A stretch of 42,574 nucleotides of DNA, from the NCBI GenBank assembly GCA_905221605.1, contig CAJNDS010001546.1:741257-783830 (forward strand), read 5' to 3'. Every line of letters begins with the position of its first letter. Position 1 is the first letter of the stretch. The position numbers were made by a program, and so were the translations under genes. The notes under the pieces are model-generated. The model had not been told where the DNA came from. It did no database searches and saw only the letters and a list, made by a program, of their open reading frames with translations. This DNA is from Symbiodinium natans. Its lineage: Eukaryota > Sar > Dinophyceae > Suessiales > Symbiodiniaceae. Shown here piece after piece: positions 11,160 to 21,843 of the stretch.

Positions 11160-11417
11160 ACCCTGAGGAGTGGTTTGGGGGCCTTCTCTAGCGCTCCGGG
11201 GCTCGAAACACCGAAACACCCCAACCACCCAGTGGGAACTCGCCGACGCTGCCAGGTCGACGGGCCTTGTGAGTCTGGAACGGTGGAAGGGCAACCAGGC
11301 GGGTTGGGCCTCAGCCAAGCAGCTGCAGAACGGGCTTTGGGAGGGGGCCAAATTTGTGGGCACTACACGCGGCTCAAGGCATTTGCCAAGAATTTGCCGT
11401 CGGCATCCTTTTGGGAC

Positions 11418-14363
11418 ATGACGGCAAGAATGCGGCCTTTTTTTCAGGGGAGAGTCCACACCAGGAGCAAAGAACAGAGAGTGGATGTGGACATCCCACT
11501 TCCACGAGAGGATCGGCCTTCACGGAACGGGCCGGGCTTTTCCAGCCCGATCTCCGCACGAGATTCCGGCTCCAGGATGGGCACTGGCGAAGCCATTACT
11601 CCCACAAACGTCACAAACGTCACAAGGTTTCTCCGATCAGCTCAGGCCCCAGATCTCCCCAAAAGATCAGCCAATGGCAGGCTGGATACCAACGAGGAAC
11701 TCGTGTTGAAGATGGACAGTGTCACACAGGTGAACTCTGAAGATGGCAGGTTCCCGACATCTGCATCCCTGCAAGATGCCCTGCTCGGGCCTGCGCTCCA
11801 TGGCGGGGGCACGCCGAAGGCTACGGCGACTGCGTCCAGCATGGCCTTTGACGAGTCCATTGCAGAGGAGCGCGTGGGATCCAACGGCGCGACAGCCCAG
11901 CAGCTGTCTGGCACAGAAGTTGAGCTGGATGATCTTCCCGACTATCCTCTGATGTCTTCTATCACTGAGGAGAGTCCCCCTGTGTCGCGGCAGCCGTCCC
12001 GCCAAGGTGCCGTGTCCCCCGGCCCCGGCAGCAACATGGGCAGAACGCCATCACGCAGGTCAAACCCTCCGGTGGCCACACGCCCGGCAAGCAGCGCATC
12101 ACCCAAGAAGAAGACTTCGACCATGAACGACATGGATTCAGTGGTCCGCATGCCCAGCCGCGAGTCAGGACTACGCCCCCCGGCTGGATCGAAGAAGAGA
12201 GCCACGACCATGAACATGGACGACAAAACCTCCGAAGCTGAGCCAGCTGCAAGTGGAATCAATGCCCGGCCGTCTTCAAGAGCGGCTCAGACACCGAGCA
12301 AGAAGAAGGCAACGAGCATCTGCAACTTGCCAGGAGATGACCAGGCGCAGCAACAAGGCGAAGCTGAGATGCCAGTTACGAGTGGCCGGCAGCCTTCAAA
12401 AACAGCTCAGAAGCCGATCAAGCAGAAGGCGGCGACCATTTCTAGCATGCCAGGTGGAGATGACCCGCCTTCTCCCCGTGCTCGGCGCCTCTCGCTTATT
12501 CCGGCAGCACAGCTTGAGCGCCAGCTTTCTTTCGCCGAGGACTCCTTGGATGAGGTGTCTGCAAGCATCCGTGAAGAGGAGCCTGAATTGGACTGGCTAG
12601 AAGATTTCTGGAATCGCGTTCTCGTGGGATCACCAACTGCCGAGTGCAGGGGGCTCTCCACACGTTCCATCAGCTACTGGATTGGCATTTTCAACCGCTG
12701 GCAAGCTTTGGGTTCATGGAAGCCTGGTCAAGCCCCCAAGGTCCTGGATGCATATGAGCTACAGGAGTTGCTCTCCATCCCCATGCAGAAGACACTGGAA
12801 TGGGTAAAGCTCTTCGATCCCCAAGCGTATACCCAGCTGCAGGCCACCAGGTCCGCGATGGACCACAAGAAGGTGAAGATCTTGGTTCCGGCGTTTCTGA
12901 CCTGTGGCATTTTCCTCTCGACCACAATCTCCAAGAAACAGAAGATCCGATTCCTGCTGGGAATGTTTGATGAAGACGACAGCCAGTCCATTGAATCGCC
13001 TGAGTTTGTGGAGATGATCTCCTCGTTCTTCTGCGGCATCGCCTGTGCTTTCGGACTGCTAGACTACCCGCACGTGGTCCCGAAGCCGAGCCTGCGCCAA
13101 AAGCTCGGGAAGCATCTCTTCGACCGACTGCTGGCGAGCACCTGCTGTAAGCTATCCTTTTGGGAGGCCAAAAAGGTCGTATCAAGTGGATCTGTACCGT
13201 TCTGGATCATTGAAGAGTGGTTTCAGGGTGACAGTGGTGACCCACTTTTCGCTCCATTCGCAATGTTCCTGGAGCGATTTTCGGCGCGCGGCTTTGAAGA
13301 TGATCCTGAGTTCTTCGAGGATGAGGAGAGAAAGTTCAAGTTGTGCCACACGAGCCCAGTAGAGCCACCCTTGGATACGGCAGCCGCTTTGGATTCCAGC
13401 TTCCTCCGCCGAGACCAGATAGGCACTGTGCGGGATGTCTTCAACGAGTGCCAGAAACAGCTCGACTTCTCGCACGCGCACGCGGACATCGAGCGCGCGC
13501 TGGGCGCGACCGTCCCTCCAGACCTGTGGTGCAACCACCTGGCACGAGGCTTAGAAGAAATGGAGCGCACGCGGCAGCTTGGCCAGAAACCCTCATTGGC
13601 ACTTTTCCTCAAGAAGATTTGTCCGAATGCAAAGCCTCGGCACCTTCGGATGTTCCAGTTCTGGATGAAGGAGTTGGACCACATCGAAGAGCTCAAGGTG
13701 CAATCTGCAAGCTCCCGTCGGATGCTGCAAAGCTTCGAAAGATTCATCGCCCGGCCAGTCTTACCAGCACGAATTCGACAAGAACTGTCGGAAGAATACT
13801 CGCACCTTGACAGCAGCGGCCGCGAGGCCCGCGTGATGGCCGACGTGCTGCGGAAGAAGTTCTTTGCAAGGGGTTCCAGCGTGAGCAAGGACGATTACAT
13901 CGCTGCGATGTGCCCAATCGACTTCCGCCCGAAGGAAGGCAACCCGGCCACCGATCAAGCTGTAAGCCAGCTGCTGCGAATGTATGTGGTGCGAGTGGAG
14001 GAAAACCTCGCGCAGAAGGAGGCTCTTTTTGCAAAGAGCAGTCACGCAGGCGCCGTGAGTCCGAGGAAAAGGTTCATCAAGCCTGCCGTTCCAGAGCGCC
14101 AGTGGGCCTTGTGGAACAATGCTTTTGATGCATTCAGCCCCAGTGAGACTGGGACAGGACGTGTCTCCATATCGGGCCTTGTCCACCAACATGACATATG
14201 TCCTGCAGTTTGCGACTTCATGTGCAACATCATTGCGCGGGGCTCAACCGAGGCCCATGAGCCTGGGTTTTCCAAAGAAGTCTTTCTCCAAAAAATGCTT
14301 GAGCTCAGCTCTTGGCGAGTGAGGAAGGAAAATCTGAGCCAGGGTAGACTCTGTGCAGTGTAG
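11418..14363 (+). CDS. Large EF-hand-like protein, copy 1 (981 aa)
   Basis: An uninterrupted frame encodes 981 residues from the first in-frame ATG (MTARMRPFFQGR) to TAG. The frame stays open upstream to about 11175 without an ATG, so an N-terminal exon or a non-AUG extension cannot be excluded; another frame at 11230-11360 also looks coding-like. Residues ~180-370 are Ser/Pro/Lys-rich with repeated units of the form RPSxxAxxPxKKKATS, probably disordered and with basophilic kinase-type sites (RRLS). From ~380 onward it is helical and globular. Residues 518-529 (DEDDSQSIESPE) fit a calcium-binding EF-hand loop, with acidic or Ser ligands at 1, 3, 5 and Glu at 12. A degenerate second loop may lie near SPSETGTGRVSIS. 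No transmembrane segment or catalytic domain is recognised. It is intronless over 2.9 kb. The exact role is unknown; calcium sensing or scaffolding is inference. Confidence 0.85.
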   Translation: MTARMRPFFQGRVHTRSKEQRVDVDIPLPREDRPSRNGPGFSSPISARDSGSRMGTGEAITPTNVTNVTRFLRSAQAPDLPKRSANGRLDTNEELVLKMDSVTQVNSEDGRFPTSASLQDALLGPALHGGGTPKATATASSMAFDESIAEERVGSNGATAQQLSGTEVELDDLPDYPLMSSITEESPPVSRQPSRQGAVSPGPGSNMGRTPSRRSNPPVATRPASSASPKKKTSTMNDMDSVVRMPSRESGLRPPAGSKKRATTMNMDDKTSEAEPAASGINARPSSRAAQTPSKKKATSICNLPGDDQAQQQGEAEMPVTSGRQPSKTAQKPIKQKAATISSMPGGDDPPSPRARRLSLIPAAQLERQLSFAEDSLDEVSASIREEEPELDWLEDFWNRVLVGSPTAECRGLSTRSISYWIGIFNRWQALGSWKPGQAPKVLDAYELQELLSIPMQKTLEWVKLFDPQAYTQLQATRSAMDHKKVKILVPAFLTCGIFLSTTISKKQKIRFLLGMFDEDDSQSIESPEFVEMISSFFCGIACAFGLLDYPHVVPKPSLRQKLGKHLFDRLLASTCCKLSFWEAKKVVSSGSVPFWIIEEWFQGDSGDPLFAPFAMFLERFSARGFEDDPEFFEDEERKFKLCHTSPVEPPLDTAAALDSSFLRRDQIGTVRDVFNECQKQLDFSHAHADIERALGATVPPDLWCNHLARGLEEMERTRQLGQKPSLALFLKKICPNAKPRHLRMFQFWMKELDHIEELKVQSASSRRMLQSFERFIARPVLPARIRQELSEEYSHLDSSGREARVMADVLRKKFFARGSSVSKDDYIAAMCPIDFRPKEGNPATDQAVSQLLRMYVVRVEENLAQKEALFAKSSHAGAVSPRKRFIKPAVPERQWALWNNAFDAFSPSETGTGRVSISGLVHQHDICPAVCDFMCNIIARGSTEAHEPGFSKEVFLQKMLELSSWRVRKENLSQGRLCAV

Positions 14364-14973
14364 GGCTTGCACAGTTTTTGCGAGTGTACCCGCATGTGTT
14401 TTTCACGGCAGAGAAGGGGATGGAGGCCAGGGCGGTTCAGGATGCATTACGGGGGGCATAGAAAATATATTGGAAGGTTTGTAACCTAAAGAAGAGTACA
14501 CTCACATGCAACGTGTGGCCAGATCGCCTGGAGTGATCTCCTCATCTCCTCCCTGCTGTTCTGGAATTATTCTCCCACGGGGATGGCCCCAAAGCTGTTG
14601 ACAGAGGCTTTATCAGCTTCTCCTCTCTCTGACCTAAGAAGAGGACCTGGGGCCCTGTCATGAAAGTGCCATCCGAAGCATTAGATGCTGCACTGGCACG
14701 GCGGCAGTACGCGGCAGTTGTCAATGTTCTACCTACTCCGTGTTGGGCATCTTAATTCGGAAGGTCACAAGGCTAACAGGCAAGCACGTCATCTACCTGC
14801 CACTTGCCTCTGTTGTCACGCGCGCGTCCGATATGCTGGCTGCTCCCCGCCTTTTTTGATTTCTGCGCGCCAAAAGCCGCTTTAGCTTGTTTAGCCGAGT
14901 CTAGCCAGGAAGAGGGTGAGACAACGCGCGTCATTCAGCGTTTACAAGCTTGAGTTCTGGAACTTACATGCTA

Positions 14974-15199
14974 CACCCGGCGCTTTCTGTGCTTGAACCA
15001 AAACGGTTCACAAACTTGTAGCTGCAGATGGGGCGCCCTTTGCAAGACCCATGTACATTCGCCGAATGGCAGAGAAGCGAGTCTTGCCAGGGGGAGCCGT
15101 GCAGCTGGAGCAAGGCTTTGGTTTTTTGGGACCGACAAATCTCATGGAAGGAGCTGAAAAGAGTTTGGATCGGATGCTTGATGTCTCTTATGCGATCAT
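14974..15199 (+). pseudogene. Broken exon of an unidentified gene, copy 1
   Basis: Comparison with the second copy shows a conserved frame: HPALSVLEPK..., then VHKLVAADGAPFARPMYI, RRMAEKRVLPGGAVQLEQ and GFGFLGPTNLMEGAEKSLDR. In this copy a 1-nt loss near 15000 puts the first part out of frame (ending at a TAG). The remainder is intact and longer than in copy 2. No flanking exons are visible. I cannot name the family. The two copies carry different lesions, so both are probably non-functional. Confidence 0.5.
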
Positions 15200-15472
15200 T
15201 TTTGTCTGTGCTTGTGTGCTTTTGTTTGTTTTGTGTGTGGGGCGTATGGTGTGTGAGCTTGTGTCTGCGTGCAGCCGTGTGTTGGTGTCTGCGTGCATGT
15301 TTGAAGACTGCGACTGCGCTGTCTTAACTGCCAAGTAGGATCAAGTGTATGCTTCCGGGAGTCAGGTTGAGGCAACTTCAAGCATTTGTGCTGGCCTCAG
15401 CTGCAACGCTTTTTATCTGGGGTGATGGAGGAGGCGGAATCTGGGTGCTTTCCGCAACTTCACATTCACAAT

Positions 15473-16639
15473 TGCATCGAAACATGCGATTCGATGCAGT
15501 CTTGTGCTTGACAGAAGCATCTCTGCACCAGAAGCGGAGTGACTTTGCTCGTCGGGCCGGATTTCATAGCCGCCACTTGCAGACCAGCTTTCCCAAAGCC
15601 CCGAATCTCACCCCATCAGGCAAAACCCGCCTACAACGCTGCCCAACAGTAGCCTGAAGCCCAAGAGCTCCCAAGGTGCACGCGTGCTGAGGGGGAACGT
15701 GGATCGAGAAGGCCTCAAGTTGAAAGGTTTCATCCTGGTGGAGTCAAGGTGTTTAACCATCGCCAGGGTTCTTTGCGCTGACGTTGCTGCCGTACAGGGA
15801 GCCTTCCCGGAACAGCCGTGAAGGTTTCAGCGCGGCCGAGTCCTGCCCAAACTCTGTCATAAGCACGCGAAGCGAGTGGGCATCATCGGCACCAGCATGG
15901 GCATGCGCATCATGGGCATCAGCAGGCACGGCCTTCCGTTGCGATTATCATGGCCATCCGTGGGGCACGCGGGCGGGGCCTTTCCAGCAGGCGGGCCCAT
16001 GAGCATCGGGGGAGAAGAGGTGGGCAGGCATAAGCAGGGTGAGGACCCTGGGAATTTGGCCACTTGATCATTTGCTCGCATGCTCACGGTAAACTTGATA
16101 GAGAACATCATGTTACATCTTTGGCATCTCTTTTACTATCCTCAACCCTTTCATTCTCCAATGAGATTCTGCGGGGTCCAACGAAGCATATCGTATGCGC
16201 GCCAGGAGGCCCATGATCACAAATGCCAATTTGAATGCGTTTTTGCTCACCAAAGTGGAACGAGAAGACAACCATTCAAAGACAAGACTTGCGGCGGTGA
16301 ATTGGTTGATAAGGAATTGAGCGAATAAAATACAGGAACGAACACCTCAAACGAGTGAGAAACGACCATTATCTTCGCTCTTTCCTTGCGGCTGAGAAGA
16401 AGACTCAAAGCCAGTTGGTTTTGCGGCGTGTCTCTCGTGATCTCCTCCTTCCCCAAGTAGGCCACCGTTTCGGCACGATGCTGCGATAGCCTGTGGCGAG
16501 GAGGTGTTCATGTGGACGTCGAGGCTTCAGCCCGAGCCCACTGCAAAGACCCCGTTGTCAACATTCCTCAAAGCATGATGGGAATGGAGGAGGGACGAAG
16601 GAAGACTCCTTTAAAACAATTGGGGTCTCTTTGAGCTGG
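15473..16639. other. Spacer between the duplicated units
   Basis: The spacer is not shared by the two copies. Short open frames (for example 15876-16067) are driven by repeated GGGCATCATGGGCATC-like words. No gene is supported. Confidence 0.5.
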
Positions 16640-16896
16640 ACCCTGAGGAGTGGTTTGGGGGCCTTCTCTAGCGCTCCGGGCTCGAAACACCGAAACACCC
16701 CAACCACCCAGTGGGAACTCGCCGACGCTGCCAGGTCGACGGGCCTTGTGAGTCTGGAACGGTGGAAGGGCAACCAGGCGGGTTGGGCCTCAGCCAAGCA
16801 GCTGCAGAACGGGCTTTGGGAGGGGGCCAAATTTGTGGGCACTACACGCGGCTCAAGGCATTTGCCAAGAATTTGCCGTCGGCATCCTTTTGGGAC

Positions 16897-19839
16897 ATGA
16901 CGGCAAGAATGCGGCCTTTTTTTCAGGGGAGAGTCCACACCAGGAGCAAAGAACAGAGAGTGGATGTGGACATCCCACTTCCACGAGAGGATCGGCCTTC
17001 ACGGAACGGGCCGGGCTTTTCCAGCCCGATCTCCGCACGAGATTCCGGCTCCAGGATGGGCACTGGCGAAGCCATTACTCCCACTAACGTCACAAACGTC
17101 ACAAGTTTTCTCCGATCAGCTCAGGCCCCAGATCTCCCCAAAAGATCAGCCAATGGCAGGCTGGATACCAACGAGGAACTCGTGTTGAAGATGGACAGTG
17201 TCACACAGGTGAACTCTGAAGATGGCAGGTTCCCGACATCTGCATCCCTGCAAGATGCCCTGCTCGGGCCTGCGCTCCATGGCGGGGGCACGCCGAAGGC
17301 TACGGCGACTGCGTCCAGCATGGCCTTTGACGAGTCCATTGCAGAGGAGCGCGTGGGATCCAACGGCGCGACAGCCCAGCAGCTGTCTGGCACAGAAGTT
17401 GAGCTGGATGATCTTCCCGACTATCCTCTGATGTCTTCTATCACTGAGGAGAGTCCCCCTGTGTCGCGGCAGCCGTCCCGCCAAGGTGCCGTGTCCCCCG
17501 GCCCCGGCAGCAACATGGGCAGAACGCCATCACGCAGGTCAAACCCTCCGGTGGCCACACGCCCGGCAAGCAGCGCATCACCCAAGAAGAAGACTTCGAC
17601 CATGAACGACATGGATTCAGTGGTCCGCATGCCCAGCCGCGAGTCAGGACTACGCCCCCCGGCTGGATCGAAGAAGAGAGCCACGACCATGAACATGGAC
17701 GACAAAACCTCCGAAGCTGAGCCAGCTGCAAGTGGAATCAATGCCCGGCCGTCTTCAAGAGCGGCTCAGACACCGAGCAAGAAGAAGGCAACGAGCATCT
17801 GCAACTTGCCAGGAGATGACCAGGCGCAGCAACAAGGCGAAGCTGAGATGCCAGTTACGAGTGGCCAGCCTTCAAAAACAGCTCAGAAGAAGATCAAGCA
17901 GAAGGCGGCGACCATTTCTAGCATGCCAGGTGGAGATGACCCGCCTTCTCCCCGTGCTCGGCGCCTCTCGCTTATTCCGGCAGCACAGCTCGAGCGCCAG
18001 CTTTCTTTCGCCGAGGACTCCTTGGATGAGGTGTCTGCAAGCATCCGTGAAGAGGAGCCTGAATTGGACTGGCTAGAAGATTTCTGGAATCGCGTTCTCG
18101 TGGGATCACCAACTGCCGAGTGCAGGGGGCTCTCCACACGTTCCATCAGCTACTGGATTGGCATTTTCAACCGCTGGCAAGCTTTGGGTTCATGGAAGCC
18201 TGGTCAAGCCCCCAAGGTCCTGGATGCATATGAGCTACAGGAGTTGCTCTCCATCCCCATGCAGAAGACACTGGAATGGGTAAAGCTCTTCGATCCCCAA
18301 GCGTATACCCAGCTGCAGGCCACCAGGTCCGCGATGGACCACAAGAAGGTGAAGATCTTGGTTCCGGCGTTTCTGACCTGTGGCATTTTCCTCTCGACCA
18401 CAATCTCCAAGAAACAGAAGATCCGATTCCTGCTGGGAATGTTTGATGAAGACGACAGCCAGTCCATTGAATCGCCTGAGTTTGTGGAGATGATCTCCTC
18501 GTTCTTCTGCGGCATCGCCTGTGCTTTCGGACTGCTAGACTACCCGCACGTGGTCCCGAAGCCGAGCCTGCGCCAAAAGCTCGGGAAGCATCTCTTCGAC
18601 CGACTGCTGGCGAGCACCTGCTGTAAGCTATCCTTTTGGGAGGCCAAAAAGGTCGTATCAAGTGGATCTGTACCGTTCTGGATCATTGAAGAGTGGTTTC
18701 AGGGTGACAGTGGTGACCCACTTTTCGCTCCGTTCGCAATGTTCCTGGAGCGATTTTCGGCGCGCGGCTTTGAAGATGATCCTGAGTTCTTCGAGGATGA
18801 GGAGAGAAAGTTCAAGTTGTGCCACACGAGCCCAGTAGAGCCACCCTTGGATACGGCAGCCGCTTTGGATTCCAGCTTCCTCCGCCGAGACCAGATAGGC
18901 ACTGTGCGGGATGTCTTCAACGAGTGCCAGAAACAGCTCGACTTCTCGCACACGCACGCGGACATCGAGCGCGCGCTGGGCGCGACCGTCCCTCCAGACC
19001 TGTGGTGCAACCACCTGGCACGAGGCTTAGAAGAAATGGAGCGCACGCGGCAGCTTGGCCAGAAACCCTCATTGGCACTTTTCCTCAAGAAGATTTGTCC
19101 GAATGCAAAGCCTCGGCACCTTCGGATGTTCCAGTTCTGGATGAAGGAGTTGGACCACATCGAAGAGCTCAAGGTGCAATCTGCAAGCTCCCGTCGGATG
19201 CTGCAAAGCTTCGAAAGATTCATCGCCCAGCCAGTCTTACCAGCACGAATTCGACAAGAACTGTCGGAAGAATACTCGCACCTTGACAGCAGCGGCCGCG
19301 AGGCCCGCGTGATGGCCGACGTGCTGCGGAAGAAGTTCTTTGCAAGGGGTTCCAGCGTGAGCAAGGACGATTACATCGCTGCGATGTGCCCAATCGACTT
19401 CCGCCCGAAGGAAGGCAACCCGGCCACCGATCAAGCTGTAAGCCAGCTGCTGCGAATGTATGTGGTGCGAGTGGAGGAAAACCTCGCGCAGAAGGAGGCT
19501 CTTTTTGCAAAGAGCAGTCACGCAGGCGCCGTGAGTCCGAGGAAAAGGTTCATCAAGCCTGCCGTTCCAGAGCGCCAGTGGGCCTTGTGGAACAATGCTT
19601 TTGATGCATTCAGCCCCAGTGAGACTGGGACAGGACGTGTCTCCATATCGGGCCTTGTCCACCAACATGACATATGTCCTGCAGTTTGCGACTTCATGTG
19701 CAACATCATTGCGCGGGGCTCAACCGAGGCCCATGAGCCTGGGTTTTCCAAAGAAGTCTTTCTCCAAAAAATGCTTGAGCTCAGCTCTTGGCGAGTGAGG
19801 AAGGAAAATCTGAGCCAGGGTAGACTCTGTGCAGTGTAG
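16897..19839 (+). CDS. Large EF-hand-like protein, copy 2 (980 aa)
   Basis: This is a near-identical paralog of the gene at 11418-14363, with the start taken at the equivalent ATG. Reading the two side by side I find one missing Arg (SGRQPS becomes SGQPS) and four substitutions: Arg to Ser after NVTNVT, Pro to Lys in QKPIKQK, Ala to Thr in SHAHAD, and Arg to Gln in FIARPVL. There are also a few synonymous changes. The EF-hand-like loop is intact at residues 517-528. The frame is fully open, so both copies look functional. The upstream DNA before 16640 differs from copy 1, so the two may have different promoters. The function is not recognised. Confidence 0.85.
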   Translation: MTARMRPFFQGRVHTRSKEQRVDVDIPLPREDRPSRNGPGFSSPISARDSGSRMGTGEAITPTNVTNVTSFLRSAQAPDLPKRSANGRLDTNEELVLKMDSVTQVNSEDGRFPTSASLQDALLGPALHGGGTPKATATASSMAFDESIAEERVGSNGATAQQLSGTEVELDDLPDYPLMSSITEESPPVSRQPSRQGAVSPGPGSNMGRTPSRRSNPPVATRPASSASPKKKTSTMNDMDSVVRMPSRESGLRPPAGSKKRATTMNMDDKTSEAEPAASGINARPSSRAAQTPSKKKATSICNLPGDDQAQQQGEAEMPVTSGQPSKTAQKKIKQKAATISSMPGGDDPPSPRARRLSLIPAAQLERQLSFAEDSLDEVSASIREEEPELDWLEDFWNRVLVGSPTAECRGLSTRSISYWIGIFNRWQALGSWKPGQAPKVLDAYELQELLSIPMQKTLEWVKLFDPQAYTQLQATRSAMDHKKVKILVPAFLTCGIFLSTTISKKQKIRFLLGMFDEDDSQSIESPEFVEMISSFFCGIACAFGLLDYPHVVPKPSLRQKLGKHLFDRLLASTCCKLSFWEAKKVVSSGSVPFWIIEEWFQGDSGDPLFAPFAMFLERFSARGFEDDPEFFEDEERKFKLCHTSPVEPPLDTAAALDSSFLRRDQIGTVRDVFNECQKQLDFSHTHADIERALGATVPPDLWCNHLARGLEEMERTRQLGQKPSLALFLKKICPNAKPRHLRMFQFWMKELDHIEELKVQSASSRRMLQSFERFIAQPVLPARIRQELSEEYSHLDSSGREARVMADVLRKKFFARGSSVSKDDYIAAMCPIDFRPKEGNPATDQAVSQLLRMYVVRVEENLAQKEALFAKSSHAGAVSPRKRFIKPAVPERQWALWNNAFDAFSPSETGTGRVSISGLVHQHDICPAVCDFMCNIIARGSTEAHEPGFSKEVFLQKMLELSSWRVRKENLSQGRLCAV

Positions 19840-20467
19840 GGCTTGCACAGTTTTTGCGAGTGTACCCGCATGTGTTTTTCACGGCAGAGAAGGGGATGGA
19901 GGCCAGGGCGGTTCAGGATGCATTACGGGGGGCATAGAAAATATATTGGAAGGTTTGTAGCCTATAGTAGAGTACACTCACATGCAACGTGTGGCCAGAT
20001 CGCCTGGAGTGATCTCCTCATCTCCTCCCTGCTGTTCTGGAATTATTCTCCCACGGGGATGGCCCCAAAGCTGTTGACAGAGGCTTTATCAGCTTCTCCT
20101 CTCTCTGACCTAAGAAGAGGACCTGGGGCCCTGTCATGAAAGTGCCATCCGAAGCATTAGATGCTGCACTGGCACGGCGGCAGTACGCGGCAGTTGTCAA
20201 TGTTCTACCTACTCCGTGTTGGGCATCTTAATTCGGAAGGTCACAAGGCTAACAGGCAGATCTACGCAAGAAGCAGAACTCACCTAAGCACGTCATCTAC
20301 CTGCCACCTGCCTCGGTTGTCACGCGCGCGTCCGATATGAAGTCAGGGTGGCTCGACCTTTGCCTGATTTCTGCGGGCCAAAAGCCGTTTTGCTTAGCCG
20401 AATCTAGCCGGGAAGAGGGTGAGATAGCGCGTCATTCAGCATTTACAAGCTTGAGTTCTGGAACGTA

Positions 20468-20605
20468 CACCCGGCGCTTTCGGTGCTCGAACCCAAAAAG
20501 GTTCACAAACTTGTAGCTGCAGATGGGGCGCCCTTTGCAAGACCCATGTACATTCGCCGAATGGCAGAGAAGAGAGTCTTGCAAGGGCTTTGTTTTCGGG
20601 ACTGA
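20468..20605 (+). pseudogene. Broken exon of an unidentified gene, copy 2
   Basis: The frame HPALSVLEPKKVHKLVAADG and onward through RRMAEKRVL is intact here, which corrects the frameshift seen in copy 1. A deletion of about 22 nt just after RVL removes the GGAVQLEQ part and shifts the frame to a TGA at 20603-20605. The complementary damage in the two copies shows that the ancestral exon was open through both sites. Confidence 0.5.
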
Positions 20606-20908
20606 CAAATCTGATAGGAGGAGCTGAAAAAAGTTTGGATCGGATGCTTGATGTCTCTTATGCTATCATTTGCGGTGTTTGTGCTTGTGTGCTTTTGTGT
20701 GTTTTGTGTTTGAGCTTGTGTCTGCGTGTACCCGTGTGCTGGTGTCTGCATGTTTGGAGACTGCGCAGTCTTAACTGCCAAATAGGATCAAGTGTATGCT
20801 GGAGGTTGAGGCAACTCAAAGCATTTGTGCTGGCCTCAGCTGCAACGCTGTTTGAGGTGATGGTGGAGGGAATCTGGATGCTTTCCGCAACTTCATGTTC
20901 ACAACTGC

Positions 20909-21843
20909 CTGTCCTGCCAGGCAGTCTTATCGGCCTCATGACGAGATAGCCTACTATAGTAGAGATTTCTGCAAGGCCCCCCAAATCTACCCCAGCAACT
21001 ACTTAGTAAAGAGGAGGTCGTCTCAAAAGCAGCCGCATGCATATTCCAATTCAGTCCCTAACATGCCCGAGATCTGAGTAGACACTCAGCGCCCCAAGCG
21101 CCCCCTTGTGGGAGAAAGCTGTTGCCAATCTTCTACCTGACACGTCAAGGCGTGTAGTCGTGCGGGCGACCAGCTTTCTCTACATCGGACGGCTCCGAGT
21201 CGCAATGGCCAGACTGTGCAGTCGCCGATCCAAAACGGATTTGGCCGCCGTGGGGTAGCGGTGTTAGCGGTGGCTGCGACGTCCTTTCTTCCACCAAAGC
21301 GGACCAAAGCCAAAGCAGGCAATGCCGCACTGGGAGTTGCCTCTCAAATCCGAGCCACGGACTGGCATGCAAAACGTTCCAGAGACTTTGTAGAATCTTT
21401 GTAGAATCTCTTGGAGCGTTGGTAGAACGATGTGGGCGTTGCCATTCTGCGTATATTTTTTGGGGGAATCGGGATCGCTGAGAATGTTGAAGTTGGAAGC
21501 GCTTTGTCCACCTTGAACTTTAGGGCATTTTGTGCTGGAGACGCTAAGCTGGTGCAGGTCTTGCCTCTCAAGCTGCTTAGCGACATTCAGCCAGAAAAAT
21601 TGGGGTGTGAAGCACTGCGAGTTTTCCTCGTCCGCAGAGGTCGCTTGCAATTGCCATTCTGCCGTTGTGTGAATTTCACGCTTTGTTTCTGTGCTTTCCC
21701 GGTCTTTACTCTTGTCGGGCAGCACAGTGCAGACATTGCTTCTGCACGAACAGATCAACATCCCCACTCACTGCTCCGAGTGTACTCAGTACTCTTTGCA
21801 TATTGCCGGGCAGGATGTGTTCAGAGACTTCCCATAGTGACAA
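20909..21843. other. Intergenic stretch, no gene supported
   Basis: Overlapping long open frames on both strands (21264-21767 minus; 21432-22118 plus) have unconvincing composition and no recognisable motif. Nothing else was seen. Confidence 0.4.

Larger units (their letters stand above)
11160..15472 (+). repeat. Direct duplication, copy 1
   Basis: This segment is repeated at 16640-20908 in the same orientation, about 5.48 kb downstream. The left breakpoint is sharp: both copies begin ACCCTGAGGAGTGG and are unrelated before it. Identity is very high to about 14782, then falls to a visibly lower level with many small indels until similarity is lost near 15472. A 1.17-kb unrelated spacer separates the copies. 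Confidence 0.9.
16640..20908 (+). repeat. Direct duplication, copy 2
   Basis: This is the partner of 11160-15472 in direct orientation. It starts at the same sharp ACCCTGAGGAG breakpoint. After about 20258 it carries a ~27-nt insertion relative to copy 1, and divergence rises, up to loss of similarity near 20908. Confidence 0.9.

Noticed and set aside
13223-13888. 221-codon minus-strand frame and its twin at 18699-19364
   Set aside because: Antisense shadow of the duplicated 980-residue gene; present in both copies only because the DNA is duplicated.
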